From positions 2,914,001 to 2,978,000 of the forward strand of contig NC_071332.1 in the NCBI RefSeq assembly GCF_010183535.1: a DNA stretch of 64,000 bases, written 5' to 3'. The notes under the pieces are model-generated. The model worked only from the letters and a program-made list of their open reading frames with translations, ran no database searches and was not told the origin of the DNA. The stretch comes from Caenorhabditis remanei. Its lineage: Eukaryota; Nematoda; Chromadorea; Rhabditida; Rhabditidae. The first letter of the stretch is position 1. Each line of letters opens with the position of its first letter. Both the position numbers and the translations under genes were made by a program. Shown in pieces: positions 53,701 through 63,525 of this stretch.

Positions 53701-54222
53701 CCCATTGCGGATTTTCGGGAAAACGCTTTGAATTCTCAAATTGTCATACCAGTTTGGGCTCCTGCTGTTCTTCAAAAGTCTAACTTTCTCTAAAACCATC
53801 CTCCCCCATTCAAAAAACCTTTCAAATATTTGTCTAATACCTTACGCTTATCTATCAGATATTGAGAACTATTTCGAGTGTGCCTCGTCATCATTTTTTC
53901 TCAGGGGTCAACTTTGTTTACTTTATATTCTAACATTTCGAAAACATTTTCGAAATATTTTTCCTAAAAGTGACTCATCGATTGTTTTCTCTGGTGACCA
54001 TATCATTATTATTTCATTCATACATTCAAGAGAGAATGCTCTCGAATTTCCATTTTTCTCTCTCTCCCTCTGTTTCTCTCATTTAATTCCACATGTATTG
54101 TGCAAATAAACCATATTTTCTCACAGCAGCGCAACTTTTTGCTCTCTTTTCCCCCTCTCACCCCACTTTTTTTTCTTTTTCTGATTGATTGATTTTACAA
54201 TTTTACAGATTAATAACTAAAA
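50745..54222. other. Intergenic region between TYW2 and the first TMBIM gene
   Basis: TATCAAAAAGTTGTCAACTA repeats lie at 51130-51310, 51500-51735 and 53220-53685. A CT microsatellite is at 51920-51945. An ACTGATAAGA complement lies at 51968-51977. Satellite-related words occur near 52350 and 52680. The other parts show no feature that I can recognise. Short frames such as 53741-54109 look like chance. Confidence 0.5.
51968..51977 (-). promoter_or_regulatory. Consensus intestinal GATA site
   Basis: The minus strand reads ACTGATAAGA, the extended GATA motif of intestinal genes in C. elegans. It lies 2.2 kb before the TMBIM start codon, so a link is uncertain. Confidence 0.25.
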
Positions 54223-55897
54223 ATGGAGCAAGGATATGGAGCGACCACAAACGATGATCCAGATGGAAAGTACAACCTGCATTTTACGTGAGTTTTTGTA
54301 TTAACTGTGTAGATCAAAAATAGGGCTACAATTTTGTAGTTACCAATTTTCTGATAGCTATTCACGTTTTTGAGATATGCGCCTTTAAAGAATAGAAAAC
54401 TAGCTCAACTTTGAGACCCTGTCTCGTACTCATCATAAATCGAATAGGTTCAAATTTATAATGGTTGTGTAGATCAAAACTAGAGCTTCATTTTTCTAGC
54501 TGAAAGTTTTTTGATAGCTATTCACCCCTTCGAGATATGCGCCGTCCAAGTTAGGCATGTAGACGCGCGCGCGAGAAAGGAGAGGAGGAGAGACGCAGAG
54601 AAGCGAAATGCCCTCCTCTTTCCGCACGCTCTCTCGCCTATCAAGTACACCAACTTTGAAGGTTTATATCTCAAAAGCGTGAATAGCTATCAAAAAACTT
54701 CCAACTGCAAAAATATAGCCCTATTCTTGATCTATACACTCATATAAAAATCTAGTTTGTCTGACGCCAAGGTGATCCGTTATGAGCCGTCAAAGTTGGA
54801 CGATTTTCAACATTTTTCAAAAAAAAATTTTTTTTCAGAAACCAATCAGTGAGAGCGGCCTTTGTCCGTAAAGTCTTCATGTTGGTCACAATTATGGTAA
54901 TATCCTTAAGTCATTCGAAAATCCAATAATCCAAGTTTTCCAGTTCGGTATCACGGCGGGTCTCTGCGTCATTCCGATGGCATCGGAACCATTTCGAGAT
55001 TGGGTGTACAATAACTTTTGGGTCTACTTTATTGCAATGTAAGTTCTCAATTTTAAAAAGAAAATATTAATTGAGCCAACAAATTTTCCAGCGTCGTCTT
55101 CCTAGTCGTCTCAATCGCTCTCTCGTGTTGTGCTAACCTGCGGCGCCAGTTTCCGATCAATATAATTTTGCTGACAATCTTTGTAAGTTCCTACTGTAGA
55201 CCGTCGTGTCAGGACCCAAATTTTCAAAAAATTCCAGACAATCTCCGCGGCAGTCATGACAATGTTCATCACGGCGTGCTACAATGTGCAGTCCGTCCTT
55301 ATTTGTCTCTGTATCACCACCGTGTGCAGCGGTTCCGTCATCATTTTCGCAATGAAGTCTAAAAGTGATTTGACAAGTAAAATCGGAATCGCTTTCATGC
55401 TTTCAATGGTCCTTTTCTCGTTTGGAATGTTCGCACTCATCTTTACATTGATTTTCAAATGGTACTTTTTGTATTCGGTGTATTCCGGCTTGGCGGCACT
55501 GTTGATGATGTTCTACTTGGCTATTGATGTACAGGTAAGCCAAGAATTGAATAAAAATCAAGAAAAAAAAAACAAAAAAATGTTCTACCCTGGGCAAAAC
55601 TTGAACTTTCGACTGCAAGCGCGCCGCGCAAGCCTCTTCACCACTCGTCCAAAGCTGCGCCACGCATTTAACTATTGTGAGGGCACTGATAAAAGCGGTG
55701 GTCGTGCGGCGCGTCGCAGGCGCCCTTGACTTCTCAAAAAATTATTTTTTTTCTAAAATTGCTATTTTCAGCTCCTAATGGGTGGCCGTAAGTACGAACT
55801 CTCGCCGGAGGACTACATTTTCGCTGCAATGGAAATCTTTTTGGACATTTTGAATATCTTCCTGATGCTTCTCAACATTTTCGGAAGAGGTCGTTAG
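54223..55897 (+). CDS. TMBIM/Lifeguard family membrane protein, plus-strand paralogue
   Basis: Exons are 54223-54287, 54839-54896, 54944-55038, 55092-55182, 55238-55534 and 55772-55897, giving 243 aa. A TTTTACAG acceptor ends at 54208, 14 bases before the ATG. A short cytosolic N-terminus (DPDGKYNLHFTNQSVRAAFVRKVF) is followed by about seven membrane segments and the family signature near the C-terminus: AIDVQ (Asp 200), GGRKYELSPEDYIFAAMEIFLDI (Asp 227). These two Asp correspond to the paired pH-sensing residues of the BI-1/TMBIM fold. Members sit in ER, Golgi or plasma membrane and leak Ca2+ and modulate apoptosis and stress; the exact role here is not shown. By memory this resembles C. elegans tag-120. 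The convergent gene at 57539-62145 is a paralogue. Confidence 0.9.
54295..54755. repeat. Dispersed TATCAAAAAGTTGTCAACTA repeats in intron 1 of the TMBIM gene
   Basis: Units lie at 54315-54385, 54480-54545 and 54660-54735, with a GACGCAGAGAAGCG word at 54592. Confidence 0.7.
55590..55668 (-). pseudogene. tRNA-Ser/Leu-like relic in intron 5
   Basis: On the minus strand TGGACGAGTGGTGAAGAGGC (55632-55651) closely resembles the D-arm/A-box of serine and leucine tRNAs. AGTTCAAGTTT (55607-55617) sits where a B-box would be, and an uneven G/C-rich stem lies between. The acceptor stem does not pair well, so this is at best a degenerate tRNA or tRNA-derived fragment. Confidence 0.25.
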
Positions 55898-56645
55898 ATC
55901 TGAAATTTGCTGGTTATTTTGTACATTTTCTCAAATATTTTGCTTTATTTTTTTCACAAAAAAAAAACAATAATATCATGTCACAATTCTGCTGTTGTTA
56001 ATTATAAGAGAGAGGGCGGAGAGGTGTGTGGGTGTGTTTGGATTTTTTTTAAATTTTTTGGAAAAAAAATTATCGATTTTTTCGTACAAGGAAAGGAAAA
56101 TGATCTACCAGTGGTGTATGTAGAAGCACGGAGGATGATGTAAGCGCGCTCAATCGAAGCCAAACTTCAAATTTTAAAAAATTTCGATGGAGCGCGGTTG
56201 CATTTTTCTCGCGTGTAAAAGTAATTTTCAGGGTGGGCATTGTGCTAATAAAGAATAGGAAAGATAGGAAAGAGGAATAGAGAGAAGATTCTGAAGACGT
56301 CGGCGTCGAAGTAGTCGTTGTCTAATCGCTGAAAAATAAAATTTTGAATTTTTGGGAAAATAATTGAAATCATGTTATTCTCATTCACGGCTACGGTACT
56401 GTTATTACGGGTTCGCTATAGTTGTTGGTGATAATGGCTGTGGCCGAGAAATTGCAAAAGTTAGGTCGTATGTGATTTCGGAAATTAAAAAATCGAAATT
56501 TTTTGAAAATTTTGAAATATCCATATCCAAAATGTGTTTTCCTTGTCATTTTTTGAAAAAAAAATCGCTTAATTTTTTGCTTTTTTGTTGTTTTTCAGGT
56601 TATTCTCACGATTTTTACCAAAAAAATTGAAAAAAGGAAAAAACC
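55898..56645. other. Tail-to-tail intergenic region, first part
   Basis: A/T-rich 3' flank of the plus-strand TMBIM gene, with no canonical AATAAA close to the stop. It includes a GCGCTC mini fold-back at 56141-56207 (GCGCGCTCAATCGA and TCGATGGAGCGCGGTTGC). No further gene. Confidence 0.45.
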
Positions 56646-57235
56646 GGTGGCCGAGAAAATGCAAAAGTTCGGCCACCTGAAAAGAAGCTCAAGAAATCAA
56701 GGTTTTCGTGATTTTCTGCATTTTCAGAGTTTTTTCCGGGCATTTTCACCAAAAAACATAGAAAAAGTGACAAAAAAAAGGAAAAAAACTGGTGGCCGAG
56801 AAAATGCAAAAGTTCGGCCACCTGAAAAAAAGCTCTAAAATTAAGGATTTTTGCATTTTCAGAGTTTTTCCGGTAATTTTCACCAAAAATGTCGAAAAAT
56901 TGAAAAAAAAAACTGGTGGCCGAGAAAATGCAAAAGTTCGGCCACCAATATACCACCAACATAAAAAATCCATTTTTCGTGAATTTTTGGTTTTTCTGTA
57001 GTTTTCAGGTTATTTTCACTTATTTTCACGATTTTTTCAAAATATTAAAAAAAAAACGGTGGCCGAAAAAATGGAAAACTTCGGCCACCTGAGAAAAAGC
57101 TCTCAAAATCGAGGTTTTCGTGATTTTCTGCATTTTCAAAGTTTTTTTCCGGGCATTTTCACCAAAAAACATTGAAAAATTGAAAAAAATACCGTGGAAA
57201 AATGATGGCCGAGAAACTGCAAAAGTTCGGCCACC
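56646..57235 (+). repeat. Five spaced copies of a GGTGGCCGAGAAAATGCAAA hairpin unit
   Basis: The unit GGTGGCCGAG(A)AAATGCAAAAGTT plus CGGCCACC, where the ends are complementary (GGTGGCCGA / TCGGCCACC), occurs at about 56646, 56792, 56916, 57058 and 57207. The intervening sequence is similar each time (TTTTCGTGATTTTCTGCATT). The repeat period is about 125-150 bp. A single related hairpin is at 49517-49548 in TYW2 intron 3. Confidence 0.75.
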
Positions 57236-57529
57236 CCGAATTTTCGGCATTTTTCTGTCGATTTTCCGCAAATGTTCAATAAAAAACCAAAAAAGAAGTA
57301 TTTTGGCCACCAACAGGGGGAGACCACATAATTCACAAACACAACAAAAAAATCAATCGCGCTCCACCGCACAGTTCGGTAGAGCGCAACTGAAAAGATA
57401 AAACATGCCATGAAAATAAAACACGACGACAACCGTCTTACCAAAACAGATACACACACACAGGGGAAGAGATAGATCTCAGTCTCTGGAAATACGAATT
57501 TCCTTTTCCGCTCCAAAATCAATCGATAA

Positions 57530-57535
57530 TTTATT
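57530..57535 (-). other. Poly(A) signal-like AATAAA for the minus-strand TMBIM gene
   Basis: AATAAA lies 3 bases after the TAG stop on the minus strand. That would make a very short 3' UTR; alternatively it is a chance match. Confidence 0.35.
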
Positions 57536-57538
57536 TAC

Positions 57539-60500
57539 CTACCTGGATCCGAAGAGAGTGAGGAGATACCAGAACATCTGAACGATGTCTATGAAGATTT
57601 GAACGGCGGCGAAGATGTAGTCTTCCGGTGAAATCTCGTACTTTTTCCCGCCCATCATCATTTGAATATCGAGGAAGAGGTAGAGCATCATGATGAGTGC
57701 ACCGCCCAACGCGTAGATCATTATGAGGAATTTGATGCGGAAGAACATCGAACAGACGACAACGACGAGTCCGAACATCATGAAGCACATTGAGATGATG
57801 AAGATGTATCCCATGTGACTGAAACAATTGAGGGATATATTTTTTTTTCAAAATTTAAAAAAAATTTGAAGGCGGGCTTTTGAAAATTTCAGCAAAAATT
57901 TGAGCATAGCTTCCGCCTACGCGTGACTAAACGCGTTCTACTGACAATCTAGTGGGAACTGTGTCATTTTCCATGGATAATAACACAATTCTCATCAAAA
58001 TTATCACAATAGAGCGCATTTGTCACAAAGCAGTATCATGTGTATAGGATTTTTGGGGTTTTCTTATGAAAACACGGAAAATTCGGCGTTTTCAGCGTTT
58101 CATCCAGATTTTCCGTGTTCTAGCGAATTCTGTTGTCAGATTTCGCGGTTGCGTCGCGTGTCTGTAGTTTTTAAATCGTCAGACGCGTCGCGGCTTTCAC
58201 TAGACGCGTTGCGGTTTTCACCAGACGCGTCGTGGTCTTCGCTAGACGCGTCGCGGTTTTCACCAGAGGCGTCGCGGTTTTCACTAGACGCGTCGCGATT
58301 TCTAATAGGAGAGTCGCGGTTTTCTCTAGAGGCGTCGCGGTTTTCGCTAGACGCGTCGCGGTTTCCACAAGAGGCGTCGCGGTTTCCACTAGAGGCGTCG
58401 CGATTTCTAATAGGAGAGTCGCGGTTTTCTCTAGAGGCGTCGCGGTTTTCGCTAGACGCGTCGCGGTTTCCACAAGAGGCGTCGCGGTTTCCGCTAGAGG
58501 CGTCGCGGTTTCCACTAGAGGCGTCGCGGTTTTCACTAGAGGCGTCGCGGTTTTCACTAGACGCGTCGCGGTTTTCACTAGACGCGTCGCGGTTTTCTCT
58601 AGAGGCGTCGCGGTTTCCACAAGAGGCGTCGCGGTTTTTACTAGAGGCGTCGCGGTTTTCACTAGAGGCGTCGCGGTTTCCACAAGAGGCGTCGCGGTTT
58701 TCACTAGACGCGTTGCGGTTTTCTCTAGAGGCGTCGCGGTTTTCACTAGAGGCGTCGCGGTTTTTACTAGAGGCGTCGCGGTTTCCACAATAGGCGTCGC
58801 GGTTTTTACTAGAGGCGTCGCGGTTTTCGCTAGACGCGTCGCGGTTTTTACTAGAGGCGTCGCGGTTTTCGCTAGACGCGTCGCGGTTTTTACTAGAGGC
58901 GTCGCGGTTTCCACAAGAGGCGTCGCGGTTTTTACTAGAGGCGTCGCGGTTTTCACTAGAGGCGTCGCGGTTTCCACAAGAGGCGGCGCGGTTTTCACTA
59001 GACGCGTCGCGGTTTTCGCTAGACGCGTTGCGGTTTTCTCTAGAGGCGTCGCAGTTTTCACCAGAGGCGTCGCGGTTTTCACCAGAGGCGTCGCGGTTTT
59101 CACTAGAGGCGTCGCGGTTTTTACTAGAGGCGTCGCGGTTTCCACAAGAGGCGTCGCGGTTTTCACTAGACGCGTCGCGGTTTTCGCTAGACGCGTTGCG
59201 GTTTTCACTAGACGCGTCGCGGTTTTCACCAGAGGCGTCGCGGTTTTCACTAGACGCGTCGCGGTTTCCACTAGAGGCGTCGCGGTTTTCTCTAGAGGCG
59301 TCGCGGTTTTCACTAGACGCGTCGCGGTTTCCACTTATTCATTTCCTATGTCGATTTACGCCCGTAAATCCACAAACTTACGCTGTCAAATCGAATTTAG
59401 TTTGCGAGGCGAACGCGATAATCGACAGTGTGCATCCGATACAAATCGCCAGAGCCAACAAGACGACGTTCGCGTCGTGATGCGCCGAGATGACCATCGT
59501 CATGACGGAAGTGGCGAGTGTCTGGAATCAAAATCGATATTAATCAATTTAAAAAAAATTTTTCAGCTGCTTACAAAGATTCCAGTGACGATGAGATTGG
59601 CTGGGAACTTGCGGCGGACACCCTCACAGCAGACCAATGAGAGGTAGGTCACGAAGAAGATGACACTGGAAAATGATAAATGCGCTCTATTGATGAAGGT
59701 GGATTTGCGATGGAGCGCGGTTGCTGAAAATTTCAGATTTTCGAGGTTTTTAATCGATTTTTGGGTCAAAATTCTGGGAAAATAGTCGGATTTCCACGAA
59801 AATTGTGCTGAAAATACGTTTTATGACTAATTTATAAGCGAAAAATAAGCCAAAAAGAGAAAACTTGCCGATTTTTAATTATTTTCGCTCAGTTTCGCCT
59901 GAAAAAAATCCAGTTTTTGAATCTAAGAGCTGAAAATTTCGAAACTTCGAGGTTTTCAATCGATTTTTGAGTCAAAATAGTCGGATTTTATCGAAAATCG
60001 TTGTTTTTTCGTGATTTTTGTGCTGAAAATGAGTTTTCCGTTTTATTTTTTCTATAAAAAGGTTGAAAACATCATTTTTGCGAGAGAATTTGTGGATAGA
60101 GTTTTTGAGTCGAAATCACACGATTTCAGCTCTACGAACACAATTTTCAGCACTAAAAACTCGATTTTCAGATCTAAAAACACGATTTTCAGATCTAAAA
60201 ACACGATTTTCAGATCTAAAAACACGATTTTCAGCACTAAAAACATGATTTTCAGCTCTAAAAACACAATTTTCAGCTCTAAAAACACAATTTTTAGCAC
60301 TAAAAACTCAATTTTCAGCTCTAAAAACTCAATTTTCAGCTCTAAAAACACAATTTTCAGCACTAAAAACTCGATTTTCAGCTGTAATCTGAAAAACTGC
60401 ATCCGCGCTCCACCGCGAACTCCAATGTTTCTCATTAGAGCGCAACATACTATGATCCCAAATAGAGTGCCGTATTTCTTCGCACCATCTTCATCGTCGG

Positions 60501-62145
60501 ATCGTGAACCCATGGGACGACGGTGACGGCGGCGACGATGCATAACTGCAACAATTATCGATTTTTTGTGAAATCCTAGATGTGTGAAAGTGCGCTCCAC
60601 CGAACTTACCATAATGAATACCAAACTGAAAACTTTGCGAACGAACGCGGCGCGAATCGTTTTATCCGAGAATTGGAACGAATATTTTCCGTCCGGGTTG
60701 TCTCCGCCCCCTCCTTGCTGTCCGTTCTCCATTTGATTGAACATTCCACCGTGCATTGGTGGCGGTGGAGCGAAGTAGGCACCGCCTGGAACACATAATA
60801 AATTATTCTATGACTGCAAACGCGCTCTACCGAAACCGCAAAGAAAATTGTGTGCGAAATTGAGAGACTCAGAGAAAAAGTGACATTTCTCAAGGGGATT
60901 TCGTTGGAGCGCAGTTGTAACATCATTTTTGTCAAAAACGCGTCACAGGTGCCCCCGATTCACCGTTTTTGTCAAAAACGCGTCACAGGTGCCCCCGATT
61001 CACCGTTTTTTGTCAAAAACGCGTCTCAGGTGCCCCCGATTCACCGTTTTTTGTCAAAAACGCGTCTCAGGTGCCCCCGATTCACCGTTTTTTGTCAAAA
61101 ACGCGACACAGGCGGCCCCGATCCACCGTTTTTGTCAAAAACGCGTCTCAGGTGCCCCCGATTCACCGTTTTTTGTCAAAAACGCGTCTCAGGTGGCCCC
61201 GATTCACCGTTTTTTGTCAAAAACGCGTCTCAGGTGCCCCCGATTCACCGTTTTTTGTCAAAAACGCGACACAGGCGGCCCCGATCCACCGTTTTTGTCA
61301 AAAACGCGTCTCAGGTGCCCCCGATTCACCGTTTTTTGTCAAAAACGCGTCTCAGGTGGCCCCGATCCACCGTTTTTGTCAAAAACGCGTCTCAGGTGCC
61401 CCCGATTCACTGTTTTTGTCAAAAACGCGTCACAGGTGCCCCCGATTCACCGTTTTTTGTCAAAAACGCGTCTCAGGTGCCCCCGATTCACCGTTTTTTG
61501 TCAAAAACGCGTCACAGGCGGCCCCGATCCACCGTTTTTGTCAAAAACGCGTCTCAGGTGCCCCCGATTCACCGTTTTTTGTCAAAAACGCGTCTCAGGT
61601 GCCCCCGATCCACCGTTTTTGTCAAAAACGCGTCTCAGGTGCCCCCGATTCACTGTTTTTGTCAAAAACGCGTCACAGGTGCCCCCGATCCACCGTTTTT
61701 GTCAAAAACGCGTCTCAGGTGCCCCCGATTCACCGTTTTTTGTCAAAAACGCGTCTCAGGTGCCCCCGATCCACCGTTTTTGTCAAAAACGCGTCTCAGG
61801 TGCCCCCGATTCACTGTTTTTGTCAAAAACGCGTCACAGGTGCCCCCGATTCACCGTTTTTGTCAAAAACGCGTCTTACCATGTGGCTGCGAACGCGCTA
61901 TACCGAAACAGAAGAAAATAGTGTGCGAAATTGAGAGACTCACTATCAGAGAAAAAGAGACATTTTTCAAAAGGATTTCGGTGGAGCGCATTTGTAATAA
62001 CTGCTCCAACGCACTCACCCTGATTACTCTGATTCTGTTGACCGCCCATATTGAATCCCGGCGGCGGTGGTCCCTGTCCCTGATATTGCTGCTGCGGGTA
62101 CGGATTCTGGTAGGCCGGATTGTATGGTTGCTGGTTGTAAGACAT
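57539..62145 (-). CDS. xbx-6: TMBIM/Lifeguard family membrane protein, minus-strand paralogue
   Basis: Exons in transcript order are 62145-62019, 60785-60610, 60545-60451, 59665-59575, 59521-59382 and 57818-57539, giving 302 aa. A TTGCAG acceptor lies 2 bases before the ATG. The N-terminal 90 residues are Gln/Pro/Gly/Tyr-rich (NQQPYNPAYQNPYPQQQ), as in Lifeguard proteins. DNPDGKYSFQFSDKTIRAAFVRKVF then starts the membrane domain, with Asp 260 in FLDIQ and Asp 287 in IFIDI near the end. Exons 3 and 4 have exactly the same lengths (95 and 91) as in the plus-strand paralogue, showing common descent. The symbol is tentative: it rests on remembered synteny with C. elegans F40F9 genes and on an X-box-like sequence upstream. 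GTAGGT overlapping the stop could instead be a donor to a further exon. Confidence 0.87.
58178..59334 (+). repeat. 21-bp minisatellite, about 55 copies, intron 5 of the minus-strand TMBIM gene
   Basis: The unit is close to GGCGTCGCGGTTTTCACTAG plus one base. Sites vary in a mosaic way (AGACGCGTCGCGG or AGAGGCGTCGCGG; TTTTCACT, TTTCCAC, TTTTCGCT, TTTTTACT). Because 21 is a multiple of three, both strands stay open for hundreds of codons, but the heptad-like peptide is an artefact of the repeat. The array ends 47 bp from the exon 5 donor. Confidence 0.95.
60125..60385 (+). repeat. 21-bp minisatellite, about 12 copies, intron 3 of the minus-strand TMBIM gene
   Basis: The unit is near CTAAAAACACGATTTTCAGA plus one base, with variants ACAATTTTCAGC and ACTCGATTTTCAGC. 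It is unrelated in sequence to the intron 5 array but has the same period. On the plus strand each unit carries TTTTCAG. Confidence 0.9.
60818..60920. mobile_element. GCGCTC mini-element, full copy
   Basis: Ends TGCAAACGCGCTCTACCGA and TCGTTGGAGCGCAGTTGTA are inverted repeats around GTGTGCGAAATTGAGAGACT. A second full copy is at 61886-61998 and a truncated one at 46473-46557. Shorter relatives with only the GCGCTC ends are at 25478, 56141, 59681 and 60403. Confidence 0.65.
60930..61880 (+). repeat. 40/41-bp minisatellite, about 23 copies, intron 1 of the minus-strand TMBIM gene
   Basis: The unit contains GTCAAAAACGCGTCTCAGGT followed by GCCCCCGATTCACCGTTTTT, with 5 or 6 T giving 40 or 41 bp. 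A rarer variant reads CGACACAGGCGGCCCCGATC. Variant units recur in blocks, so multi-unit duplications happened. The same unit in opposite orientation forms 63055-63525. Confidence 0.95.
61886..61998. mobile_element. GCGCTC mini-element, second full copy
   Basis: TGCGAACGCGCTATACCGA ... GGTGGAGCGCATTTGTAA, with the same GTGTGCGAAATTGAGAGACT core as 60818-60920 and a short CACTATCA insertion. It lies directly between the minisatellite and the exon 1 donor of the minus-strand TMBIM gene. Confidence 0.6.
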
Positions 62146-63054
62146 ACCTGCAACAAAGCGGTTTTGGAAGTGAAATTTAAAGAAAAGAGAGCGACTTTTG
62201 AGCGAAAAATGTGTTTTTATTGTGGAAAAACAGAAAGTTTGCGCAAGAATTGGCTGAAACGGCTCAAACGCAAGTGCGGCAGGGGCTAGTGGGCGGAGCT
62301 TAAACTGCAAGCGGCGCGGATAAAATTCCAGCTGATTTTTTAACGAGCGACATTGAATTTCGAGATAATTTTGTAGTTTAATTGATTTTTTCCACGTTTT
62401 TTGCTGCATATTTGTAAATTGTTCATATTTAATCGATTTAAACACGAATTTATCTCGAAATTCGAAGTTCTCCTTGAAAAATCGGGTGGAGTTTCAACCG
62501 CGCCGCTTGCAGTTTAAGCTCCGCCCACTATCTCCTGCCGCACTTGCGTTTCAGAGCGCGAAAATTGGAAAATTCTAGAATTTTTTAAAACCTCTTTCTA
62601 AGTAAATGTCTGAAATTCAATGAAAATCCGGATTCCAAAAATCTTGGTCATTTTCAAAGAAAAATTTAGAAATTGAAGATCACCCTGAAAATCCGAAAAT
62701 TCCGCTCAAAGGTGCTTCGAATTATTTTCAGCGATATCCCGACACGACAAACAAATTTTTAATGATAAAATATCGCTGAATAAAATTCAATGCGCCTTCA
62801 AACGGGATCTGTAGTGATTTTGCGAATCGATAATGCTCAAAACATAGAATTTCGTCGAAAAATCTCGAATTTCCAAGTTTTTTAAGGAGAATATGCACAG
62901 AGAAAGTTCTAGAAGGCTTCTAGACTAGAAGCTGAGCGCGCCAAAGGCGCCCCAGCCCGTATAGTTTACGAAATTCCTTTGAAAAACTCAAATTTTTAAG
63001 TTGAAAAATTGCAATAATTTCCAGATTTTTTCGAAAAAAACAGTTCTTACAACC
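62146..63054. other. 5' region of the minus-strand TMBIM gene, with a fold-back
   Basis: An inverted repeat has arms at 62266-62366 and 62448-62551, starting AAACGCAAGTGCGGCAGG and containing GTGGGCGGAGCTTAAACTGC. The rest, to 63054, is A/T-rich without a recognised gene. AGCTGAGCGCGCC..GGCGCCCCAGCC at 62930-62958 is matched on the far side of the next array. Confidence 0.55.
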
Positions 63055-63525
63055 TGTGACGCGTTTTTGACAAAAAACGGTGAATCGGGGGCACCTGAGA
63101 CGCGTTTTTGACAAAAAACGGTGAATCGGGGGCACCTGAGACGCGTTTTTGACAAAAAACGGTGAATCGGGGGCACCTGAGACGCGTTTTTGACAAAAAA
63201 CGGTGAATCGGGGGCACCTGAGACGCGTTTTTGACAGAAAACGGTGAATTGGGGGCACCTGAGACGCGTTTTTGACAAAAAACGGTGAATCGGGGGCACC
63301 TGAGACGCGTTTTTGACAGAAAACGGTGAATTGGGGGCACCTGAGACGCGTTTTTGACAAAAAACGGTGAATCGGGGGCACCTGAGACGCGTTTTTGACA
63401 AAAAACGGTGAATCGGGGGCACCTGAGACGCGTTTTTGACAAAAAAAAACGGTGAATCGGGGGCACCTGAGACGCGTTTTTGACAAAAAACGGTGAATCG
63501 GGGGCACCTGTGACGCGTTTTTGAC
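63055..63525 (-). repeat. 40/41-bp minisatellite, inverted copy, about 11-12 units
   Basis: The unit is the reverse complement of that in 60930-61880 (GACGCGTTTTTGACAAAAAA, CGGTGAATCGGGGGCACCTG). A few units have GACAGAAAACGGTGAATTGG. The array is flanked by similar direct blocks at 62930-62958 and 63539-63569 (GGCGCCCCAGCC). Confidence 0.95.

Noticed and set aside
53741..54109. A 122-codon Phe/Ser-rich frame
   Set aside because: It is derived from pyrimidine-rich intergenic DNA and has no conserved features.
58171..59647. Long open frames on both strands (387 and 471 codons) through the 21-bp array
   Set aside because: They follow only from the unit length being a multiple of three. The peptide is a monotonous heptad, and the array lies inside an intron of a well-supported gene.
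60850..62289. Overlapping open frames of 320-480 codons over the 40/41-bp array
   Set aside because: The same repeat is open in several frames. It covers intron 1 and exon 1 of the minus-strand TMBIM gene and has no protein-like composition.
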